Assembly: GCA_030411725.1 (NCBI GenBank)
Contig: MU839839.1
Coordinates: forward strand, 310,001 to 374,000
Origin: Echria macrotheca
Taxonomy: Eukaryota; Ascomycota; Sordariomycetes; Sordariales; Schizotheciaceae
Reading direction: 5' to 3'
DNA: 64,000 bases
In this document: one piece after another, positions 57,101 to 64,000 of the stretch
How the letters are laid out: each line of letters begins with the position of its first letter
Position numbering within the stretch: position 1 is the stretch's first letter
The notes under the pieces: model-generated
What the model was told of the DNA's origin: nothing
Seen by the model: the letters and a program-made list of their open reading frames with translations, nothing else
Database searches by the model: none
Made by a program: the position numbers and the translations under genes

Positions 57101-59351
57101 TGTCGCCGGCAGTGAAGGACAGGCGGAAGTTGTCGAATCCGTGGATGAGCTTTCTTCCCGGGCCGGTGAACTGAGGCAGACTCCGGGAAATCTCTGGGGG
57201 ATTCTCAGCAGCGAGGGAGATCCGGCGGATGCTCAAGGTGCGGATGGGATCCCTTCGGAGGCGGTCAACCAGTCGGAGACTCCAGTAGACCTCGGGGAAG
57301 TTTCCACCGACCACTCGGAGGATGTTGCGACTGTAACCGAGGTCCCTTCGGAGACGGGTAACGGGTCGGAGGACCCAACGGATCTCCGTGAAATCCCTAC
57401 CGGCCGACCGGAAGACGTCGAGAGTGCGACCGAGGGCACTTCGAAGACCATTGACCAGCCCGAGAACTCGGCGGAGGTCCGCGAAATTTCCAGCGGCCAT
57501 CCGGAGGACCTTGTGACCGAGATTGCTTCGGAGACCCAGGACCAGCCTGAGAGCCCAGCGACTCTCCGTGAAATTCTTACCGGGCAAGACGATTCTGCGC
57601 CCGAGATCAGTTCCGAGGCCGGTAACCAGTTGGAGGCTCAGCTCGCGGGTACTCCAGCAAACCTCTGGGGCGTATTGAGTGGTCCAGCCCCATTCGCGGT
57701 CGGAAAGCTGCAACCCAACAACGCATCCCAGACCCGCGAACTCTCCTTGGCAGCGCCAGTACCCGAACCCGACGTCTTGTTAAGGTCTGAATCCGAAGAG
57801 GTTTCGTCCACCGGGCCCGAGGCACTCGACAACATCATCGCCGGCACCGACACGACCGAACCGAAATTGAGTGGCGTTGACAGGGAGCCAAGCCCTGTTG
57901 AGTGCGCGGAGGAACCCGAGGTTCGTCAAGAGCCAGCTCCGGTGACAGAAGAACCTGTTCTTGAAATCGCCGGTTCCGAAGCAAATCCTTCACCGAACAA
58001 GGACGATGAGCCCTCCGCTACACCCGAGACCGATGTTCCCGAGCAGATTGAAGTTGCGGAGACCCTGAGTCAGCCGGACTCGGAGGCGGTTGATGAAACG
58101 GCCCCGGGTATAGTGCTTGCGAAAGACCCCCAACCCGGACCCGAAGCGTCGGAGGTCGACCGGGTATCTGATGTCGTTCCGGAACCGACGCCGTCGGAGA
58201 AGAGCAACGTCGTAGAGTCCCGGGAAATTACTTCGACGGACAATGTCGAGTCTACCGAGACCGTCGAAATCAACGACGTGACTGAGTCGCAGGATGTCGT
58301 TCCAACGGGCGACAAGTCTTGCGAAGCACATGAGGTCAGCGATATCGCCGCACCGCAGGACGCCGTCCCAACAGACAACTCCCAGGCTGAAGATGTCAAC
58401 AATGTTTCCGAGTCGCACGATGCGGTCCTGGCAGACAACCCCGAGCCAGCCGAAGTCGACGACAGCGAGGACGGGGACGAGGACACCCTAGTGTCTGTCG
58501 AGCCCGAAGATGTACCGGCAGTGCATGTCGATGGCCTGGAGAAGCCCTTGAAGGTGGTCGAGGCGATTTCTGTCAACGAGATTGTGGAGAAACCTGGTGT
58601 AGAAGAGCCGGCTGTCATCGAGTCTTTAGAACCGAAGGCCGACAAAGAACAACCAGCCGACGCGTCGGATGAAGCGCCCGCCACCGTTGCTTCCGATGAG
58701 GCGCAAAACAATACGGAACCCGTCGACGAACAGCCTCCCATCGCCCCTGAGATCTCGGTCGAGGATTCTACGGCTCCAGTACCCGAGGATGTCTCGGCCA
58801 CCGAAGTCACGTCCAACGGCGTGCCGACAGCCGAGCAAGCTAAGCCGACTGCTATCGTCGTTCCCACTCCAGCACCCGCTCCATCACCACGAACAAGTAC
58901 GTCGACCTTCTCCACCGCCGACTACTCCTCATTCGCCTCCACCCGCGGCTCGGTCGAGACGATGCGTCCTGTCGAAACCGAACCCCAACCACCCGCGTCC
59001 CATGACCAATCCCACAGCCGCCCCCAGACCGCCTGCTTCCTCGGTCTCAGAGAGAAGGGCATGCTGGACGTTGGCCTGCGGGGTGCGCTGGGTGATGCGC
59101 GCAGGTTGAGTCTCCCGTTTAATAACCTGGTGGACCAGGACGGGGCGGGCGTAGTGACGGTTATTGGGACGCCTGCTGTGTCTGCTGTTGGGAGTGGGAG
59201 GGTGAAGAAGAGGGGCGAGGACAAGAAGAAGATGAGGAGTGTCACGCGGGAGGTTGAAGAGGAGGATGAAGGCTCGGCCTTGCCTAGGATGATGATGCTT
59301 CTTGCTGGGGTGGTGGCGTTGGGGAAGGTTATTAAGGGGTCTTCGAGGTGA
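54198..59351 (+). CDS. Large tail-anchored protein with tandem NLWGIL repeats, function unknown
   Basis: A single uninterrupted frame of 1717 residues from the ATG at 54198 (MTMDQRRATLEPVFENHH). In-frame ATGs at 54039 and 54204 are alternatives, and the one at 54204 has a good ACCATGG context. The first ~470 residues look folded (LTVHVEIQFTDPVIRSRY, AKFTLDSSVSYGRRTIQAAL) with a possible Cys/His cluster CRGGECHH. The remaining ~1200 residues are acidic and disordered. Eight degenerate units of 29-34 residues lie at about 56970-57690, four with a full NLWGI[LV]/NLWGVL core. The C-terminus has a basic stretch (KKRGEDKKKMRS) and a single hydrophobic segment (MMMLLAGVVALGKVI) ten residues from the end, fitting a tail anchor. 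The family is known to me only as fungal hypothetical proteins. Confidence 0.85.
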   Translation: MTMDQRRATLEPVFENHHQPDLPLTPALTVHVEIQFTDPVIRSRYTRTYASSADFAPTARICKGLVRRIERCSHELLTRKDSAALDMFKDGTFECKPLRYEMAFRICTGDRGDWAERTFRSYQKQPLTVALTKDIILASHRMVGLFLRRHDKGFRWLDGAVRDPSLDGPQAMIPSVDGPLSLLCVPASRFIESSQSFEFVPGYRIELSFRSRNPQRRAPQFGKTIRISSKQTAPLTLFMSEDQLWRGLQAINRGLEPRKQAFDSHLKSCRGGECHHSDEASLHIELRVANNIGPLYSHICRSVESKLALFRDFEARDCEDFLATMEAALADIRNETDAKIEELNDFELRIVELRGTGWSARQPAKFTLDSSVSYGRRTIQAALDRIQTGIADVIRGHDIAIHFSGYKRGHLILDKAIVAHAKRGVPKESFSSPEEAQKVFVGRLKSRIQKDIDLVFEDTCSIDDIPEETERPASSLTAVETKSNSPDASPRRDPTHNQTRSIPTTPTKESPKPKVQRMFSLTGGRSPRGEMESVKSARSIGDLKSESCGNKATSVPEDTSDNASVLSEEQPPMVVSAPVRPAQRRFPLLSKRYSSRVSNASTLIEEFLGGLDNVSTTDLVHEGPVDKVEDTSQDKSKSMSGALNAMTSGEEESDHVDAGARVNPGSEVGQRLKDASNCASAPSAGIAAISHTKMDSPEAFEDAEEFARVGFPDTGGLDAPAPLLDLASPSLDMYSTAPSTPGLSTGADSSPRNSILITPTFLRTLSGTRDSVVLKDLDPESEPEGAAMNVMAKIDAAAVNNEGADADRIHRPESCPLSPAPEMTTAPPTPTVKPDGTDSLAERAGSKIATEAVGIEVVAQGKSTLELGAERSSEQPEDGGAQQPYISANHIAALEHSSESTAVPEADHATDPSDLDATGLMADRLFGPANLWGILAGSEGHSGDGDVVTEVLAEAGTESGSPANLWGIVAGSEGQAEVVESVDELSSRAGELRQTPGNLWGILSSEGDPADAQGADGIPSEAVNQSETPVDLGEVSTDHSEDVATVTEVPSETGNGSEDPTDLREIPTGRPEDVESATEGTSKTIDQPENSAEVREISSGHPEDLVTEIASETQDQPESPATLREILTGQDDSAPEISSEAGNQLEAQLAGTPANLWGVLSGPAPFAVGKLQPNNASQTRELSLAAPVPEPDVLLRSESEEVSSTGPEALDNIIAGTDTTEPKLSGVDREPSPVECAEEPEVRQEPAPVTEEPVLEIAGSEANPSPNKDDEPSATPETDVPEQIEVAETLSQPDSEAVDETAPGIVLAKDPQPGPEASEVDRVSDVVPEPTPSEKSNVVESREITSTDNVESTETVEINDVTESQDVVPTGDKSCEAHEVSDIAAPQDAVPTDNSQAEDVNNVSESHDAVLADNPEPAEVDDSEDGDEDTLVSVEPEDVPAVHVDGLEKPLKVVEAISVNEIVEKPGVEEPAVIESLEPKADKEQPADASDEAPATVASDEAQNNTEPVDEQPPIAPEISVEDSTAPVPEDVSATEVTSNGVPTAEQAKPTAIVVPTPAPAPSPRTSTSTFSTADYSSFASTRGSVETMRPVETEPQPPASHDQSHSRPQTACFLGLREKGMLDVGLRGALGDARRLSLPFNNLVDQDGAGVVTVIGTPAVSAVGSGRVKKRGEDKKKMRSVTREVEEEDEGSALPRMMMLLAGVVALGKVIKGSSR
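56970..57690 (+). repeat. Tandem ~87-102 bp coding repeats (LWG units) inside the tail-anchored protein gene
   Basis: The Trp codons of the core fall at 56991, 57093, 57195 and 57666. Degenerate units between them align at 57294, 57387, 57480 and 57567, where Trp is replaced (DLGEV, DLREI, EVREI, TLREI). Spacing is 102, 102, 99, 93, 93, 87 and 99 bp, always a multiple of three. Each unit also carries an acidic SE(A/T)xxQxE-type segment. Confidence 0.8.
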
Positions 59352-60751
59352 CTGAGATGAGTTTGCATTTATTGGGGGGGCGGTTTGGGGATTGTAGCAT
59401 CATCATCATGGCGGTTGACTAGCATTTTTTGTGGCATATGGGCGGCATGCATGTTTAGAGTGGGATTATGGGAGGACGGAGGGGGCAACACACATAAAAG
59501 AGGCCTTCCAGGGGCGGGGGCGGATGAATGAGCATATAACAGGCATGGATATGGAGAACGAAGGGTTGAAGCTTGCATAGGCCTAGGCTTGTTGATCGCG
59601 CGAGTTAGAGAGACAGAGAGTATACACTTTGGAAATGAGAAATGAAAAACATGATGCTGATATTTATGGATATCCTGTGGTGATGTTTGGGTTTCGTGAT
59701 ATGCTCCCCATTGCTGCCGGGTCGCGAGGAGAAATATTTTATACCTTGAACTCTGAGTTAGTGTTGGTATACGCGGCTTGTCTCACAAGTACGTAGGTAG
59801 GCTTCGTAAAACTGATGATACAATCTCAAAGCGCTGTAAACAAGCAATTGGCGAATCATCAAGGCCCAGGTGCTTCCTCTGTTACAGGGCTTGGGAGTGT
59901 TCGAAGTACAAGTTGGAGAAGAAGATATAGTTTGTAGGATCATCGTCCATTACCCTAATCTGGCTCGGCCAACCCAGGGGAGAGAGTCATGTAGGTACAA
60001 GTTGTTCCGAGCAACTTCGTTTTCCTCTCCAGTTCCAGTCCTCCTTGCATGGAAAGAACAGAAATATTTGAGAGTCTTTGTGGTGGTTAGACGTCTAATG
60101 AATAATCGAGGCAGTTTTCCCAAAGCTACATGTACGCAATGGAAGGCATGTCCCCCTTTCTGGGGCATGTCTGACCTACCGATGTAGGTAGGTAATACCT
60201 CACCTCTGCTTGGTTATAGTCGTAGTTATAAACTTGCTCATGTGGAGAAAAGGCCCCGTCTTGTCAACCAAACTGCCTAGTACTCTAAACCGAAAAAAAA
60301 AACCACGGTACCGAGCTCGTGTGTGCTTTCCTAGATGTACAACTAGGAGAACGTCACAACACACACACACACTTGATGTTCATATATATGCCCTCATACC
60401 GACCAACCACATTCTATTCTAGTAGTTCCAGTATAATGAAACGGATACAACGGCGTACGGATACAGGATCTCTCACCGATCTCTCCTCAAATGTGAATAC
60501 TATCTCATCATAAACCGACACACACACAAGTATTGGAAGATTAGAAGAGAGGAGTTACAAGGTCAACCAACACCAACTTCGCACCAACAGAGAAGAAAAG
60601 CCCCCAAGACTACAGGTAGACAAAGATGGAACCCCCGTCCAAAGCGTCAATTCCAGGGCAGTCATCCGTCACGAACAGCTATCTCGGCTTGTCGCGGGTT
60701 AGTTCTATCACAGCTGGGTACCGCCAGCCTTTTATTGGTGTTCAGTCCTAT
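59352..60751. other. Gene-free stretch, 1.4 kb
   Basis: Follows the large tail-anchored protein gene. Only short frames and a short AC run near 60359-60371. Relatively AT-rich towards the repeat array. Confidence 0.45.
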
Positions 60752-63016
60752 CACTGCAATTTGCTCCTCGGCGGAGGGGCTTGACTTTTGAAGATTGAAC
60801 CTCCTTGTTCTGAACACGTGATCGATCCCCCAGCAATTTCCCTTGAGCAGGAAAACCACGGGCACGGTGAAGGAAAATCACTGCAATTTCTACGTTGGCG
60901 GAGGGGTTGGGCGGCGATTATCTGCGGCATCTTACTCCCTGTCACAAATCACTGCAATTTCTGCGTTAGAGGAGGGTTTGAGTTCCATTGAGCCGCAATC
61001 TTTCGGTGAAAACCGTTACTTAGCACTGCAAATTCTACGTTGGCGGAGGGGTTGAGCGGCGATTGTCTTCTGCGTTGGCGGAGGGGGTTTGAGTTTGAGC
61101 CGCAATCTTACGGGAGTTTTCGGAAGCTAGCACTGCAATTTCTACGTCGGAAGAGGGTTTAAAAGCCTGAGTAGCAATCATCTTACACCATTTTATGACA
61201 GCAGGAAACTGGGCACTGCAATTTCTAGAGTACGGGGTTGAAAGCTTGAGCGGCAATCATCAGCAGGCGAGCGAGGCTTCCCATTCTTGCTGAAAGAGAG
61301 AATCGTCTAACAAGATAATCTAAACACCGCCTCTTCTTCCCGCGTAGGTATCTTGTATTCGCCAGGTCTATTGTACTGCATAGAAACCACGATTCCATGC
61401 AATACCTGTGAGGAATCAAGACTTTATACAAGGCGTCAGACTCATCAGTCTGATAAGGCACTCTGATAATAGGCGGATACAAGCTATAGAGCCCGTTATT
61501 TTGTAGAGTCTTGGAGTTTTGAAAAGGAGATCATCGCCATCATTGTATAGTTAGCTCAGGTAGTCCTCGATCATCTCTTGGATTTAGACCTCAGACTGTA
61601 GTATCCCTTGAAAACATACCATCGTTTCCAGCTTGCAACTTGACAGCCCTAGCAATTGGGGCCACTTAGCTATCGACCGCCACCGTCCACGACACCCCCT
61701 TATGCCGCGATACAAAATAATACGATTCGGAGTACCTTAACCAAAGCAACAACGCCAAAGCCGACAACAACATAATAAACTCTGCCCAACACGGCCCGCC
61801 TACTAACCAATCAACCCCCCCATCAGACGAGATGCCCCGCTGTCAGGCGTCAGAGTGTCACATAGCACTGCAATTTCCCCCTCGGCGGAGGGTTTAAACC
61901 AAGAATATTTCCACAGATACACCTGCACACCTACCCCTATACAAGGCATTCCTTATCAGGATCCTCCAAGACGGAAAAAAACCCTAGGATATAAAAGACT
62001 GGTTCTCTTCGTAAAGACTCATGGCTGTCCCTCCCGGCCGTCACCTCACCTCACTGAAGTCTGACACAAGCCTACAAACACTCTTGTATGTAGCCTTGAA
62101 TCGCGCGGGGAAGAAGGATTGCCGTACAATCGTCATAGTACCTAGACAGTCAGCCTGAGTCCTCTCCTCGAATATCTTGTAATCGTGGACTCTAGAGCTC
62201 GTACCCAAACAACCTGGAATCTAAAACCCCGTCCCCATCCCGGGTTGCAAGTCGCAACGTTACTACCTACGTAGGTCAAGTTATTGACTAGCTACCTGGT
62301 ATCGACTGCCACGATTCATGGTACTGATACCCAGCAATCCCATGGTGAACAGACGAAGCGTCGACGCCGACAAAGGTAGCCTTCCGAATTCGATGGTTGC
62401 CGTGAGGCGACCGGAAATGAGAGCACTGCAATTTCTTCGTTGGCGGAGGGGTTGCTGAACTATAATACCTCCACATAAGCGGTCTCTCCAAGATACCGAC
62501 GCCGACAGTGGCGACAGTGGCAAAAGGCACTGCATTTTCTACGTCGGCGGAGGAGTTGAAACACCTCAACGATCTCAACGTGTTGAGCCGTCTCTCTGAT
62601 TAACCACCAATAGAGATGCTGACAAGGTACCGCGACTTCTAAAAGAGGTAATTGGAATTTTGACCTTTTTCACTGCAATTTCCACGTCGGTGGAGAGGTT
62701 GAACTCCGATGATGATCCCAAGGGGATTCGAGGTGAGCGGGCTCTCTCTCTCTGACTCTACAGTGCCGATGCTAACTCCGGTTTAACTACCTATCCAAAA
62801 AGAGATTTTTGTAAATTGTGATTTGGAGAAGAAATTGTTGTACATCTGCCCATCACTGCAGTTTCTACGTCGGGGGAGAGGTTGAACTCTGATGACCGTG
62901 AGCAGGCTCTCTCTCTCTGTGTGGTCCCGATGCCACTCCGGTTTAACTATCCGAAACAGGTAACTGATTAGCTCAGCTGAGCATCACTGCAATTTCTACG
63001 TCGGGGGAGGGCTTGA
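60752..63016 (+). repeat. Cluster of twelve direct copies of a 32-bp interspersed repeat
   Basis: Copies start at 60752, 60879, 60950, 61024, 61131, 61214, 61866, 62424, 62528, 62671, 62854 and 62985, all on the plus strand; a truncated one is at 61068-61092. The consensus is CACTGCAATTTCTACGT followed by YGGCGGAGGGGTTGA. The 5' half CACTGCAATTT is nearly invariant. Start-to-start spacing is 71-183 bp inside two sub-clusters (60.75-61.24 and 62.42-63.02 kb), with one isolated copy between. Sequence between copies is not random and shows secondary shared blocks (see findings). There are no flanking target-site duplications, no terminal inverted repeats that I can see, and no coding frame through it. 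It is not a CRISPR: spacer lengths vary and the host is a eukaryote. Confidence 0.85.
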
Positions 63017-63400
63017 GTCCCACGTGAGTGGTCTCGTTTGATTCGTCGCCGACACAGGGCGAATGGCAAGTCACCAGGCTGTATGGTTGCTTTATATCTT
63101 TTCCATACCGGTAGACATTTCCGAGGCACACATGCACTAAAGACATCCCTCAATGTAATATCGTCCCTCATCTTTCGTCAGACTTATATCCCAAGAAAAA
63201 GGACGAATAGAGGACCCGCAACCCCTTCAAACCCCCGGTTCACTAGATATCTCCCTGTCACGTGTAATCAAGAATGGATGCCGTAGAACCACAGTGAGTG
63301 GCACTTTAGACATAGCTCAATTTATCGATCAGCAACTCCTCTTGTCTATATCTCTTGCTTTCTGTACTCCTATCCTCAACAGCAACCACAAGTACAAATA
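63017..63400. other. Intergenic, 384 bp, 3' flank of SEC20
   Basis: No gene or repeat copy seen between the last array copy and the SEC20 stop codon. Confidence 0.5.
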
Positions 63401-64000
63401 CTACAGCTCATCCCTAGCCATGCCCTCGCCCACAACAATCCCCTCTGCCTCGCCCACCCCCTCCTCCTCCCACATCCTCTTCATCGGATTCGGCTGGTCC
63501 ACCTCCTCAGACACATTCAACGCCTCTTCCAGCCCGTCCTTTCCCCGTAACGAATCCTCCACCATCCGTCCCACGCTCTCCACCATACTCTCCTCCCCCT
63601 TTTCATCCCCCCTCCCCCTCTCCTCTCTTCCCACCATAACAGTCGGCACAGCCCCCTCCTGCCCAACACGCACAATCGTCCTCCCCTCCCCGCGCGTATC
63701 ATCAACAGGCACCTCCATCCTCGCGCCGCTCTCCCCACCGCTCATAGCCCAACTCGTCACCCCCTTTCCGGTCCTGAGTCCCGTGCGCAAGGGGAACCAA
63801 ACAAGCCACCAGAGCGGTCCATACAACCACCTCCGAAAGACAAGCCAGCACAGCGTGCAAAACAGCACATAAAGCGACGTCCGCAGATACCACGTATCGC
63901 TCTTCTGGCTGGTCAGAAGCGTGCCCACCAACTCGCGCGACCGTGCCAGCAGCCCGTCCAACCCCTCGTAATTACTCTGCAGCTCCTTCAGCGCAGCCGT
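63401..64000 (-). CDS. SEC20: SNARE protein Sec20, C-terminal part (runs off right edge)
   Basis: Sec20 is the ER Q-SNARE that acts with Ufe1, Use1 and Sec22 and the Dsl1 tether in Golgi-to-ER retrograde fusion. The last 199 codons are in the window, ending at 63401. The visible order is the end of the SNARE helix (ALKELQSNYEGLDGLLARSRELV) and then LLTSQKSDTWYLRTS. A hydrophobic membrane anchor (LYVLFCTLCWLVFRRWL) and a second hydrophobic stretch (PLWWLVWFPL) follow. After the anchor come about 130 mostly acidic, disordered residues, unusually long for a lumenal tail. No ER retrieval signal such as HDEL is seen at the C-terminus (GMARDEL). Confidence 0.85.
   Translation of the reverse strand, partial: TAALKELQSNYEGLDGLLARSRELVGTLLTSQKSDTWYLRTSLYVLFCTLCWLVFRRWLYGPLWWLVWFPLRTGLRTGKGVTSWAMSGGESGARMEVPVDDTRGEGRTIVRVGQEGAVPTVMVGREERGRGDEKGEESMVESVGRMVEDSLRGKDGLEEALNVSEEVDQPNPMKRMWEEEGVGEAEGIVVGEGMARDEL

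Noticed and set aside
61555..61610. tRNA-like segment GTTAGCTCAGGTAGTC
   Set aside because: It resembles a D-arm, but I found no matching acceptor stem or TTCGA-type T-arm at the right distance.
60752..63016. CRISPR array
   Set aside because: Repeats are regular in sequence but spacer lengths vary from about 40 to over 150 bp, the spacers share motifs with each other, and all surrounding genes are eukaryotic with introns.

Overview
This 64 kb window looks like nuclear DNA of a filamentous ascomycete (Pezizomycotina, most likely Sordariomycetes). The genes carry short introns (47 to 131 bp) with GTRNGT-type donors, CTGAC/CTAAC branch sites and YAG acceptors. Coding sequence is GC-rich at third positions, there are no operons, and the gene set includes PalF/Rim8, a calnexin and GPI-anchored Cys-rich wall proteins typical of this group. 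I could not assign a genus from sequence alone.

Layout, left to right. The window opens with the 3' end of an unknown gene (1-147) and a possible 62-residue coiled-coil ORF (1468-1740). The condensin kleisin BRN1 (minus) and the replication licensing factor CDC6 (plus) follow as a divergent pair sharing a 444-bp promoter rich in ACGCG motifs. Next come methylmalonate-semialdehyde dehydrogenase, calnexin, methylthioribulose-1-phosphate dehydratase (methionine salvage), a small GPI-anchored Cys-rich protein, a 2.7 kb gene-free stretch, an SDR enzyme, the GINS subunit SLD5, and a Cys-rich single-pass membrane protein. The centre holds palF/RIM8 (ambient pH signalling, with four GCCAAG PacC-type sites upstream), an F-box protein, a phenol 2-monooxygenase-type flavoprotein with a GC-AG intron, a small hypothetical protein, a membrane-associated SDR, and a bifunctional pseudouridine glycosidase-kinase. 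The right third holds a secreted GPI-type protein, the SSU processome protein UTP18, a decayed CorA-like transporter gene, a 1.7-kb-residue tail-anchored protein with NLWGIL repeats, a gene-free repeat region, and the 3' part of the SNARE gene SEC20 running off the right edge.

Three genes act in chromosome replication and segregation (BRN1, CDC6, SLD5), two in the early secretory pathway (calnexin, SEC20), and several are unlinked metabolic enzymes. I see no biosynthetic gene cluster.

The least explained signal is at 60.75-63.02 kb: twelve same-strand copies of a 32-bp sequence (plus one truncated copy), embedded in two kinds of longer composite units. A decayed solo copy lies 13 kb away at 47.3 kb. 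It is not a prokaryotic CRISPR array and matches no family I recognise.
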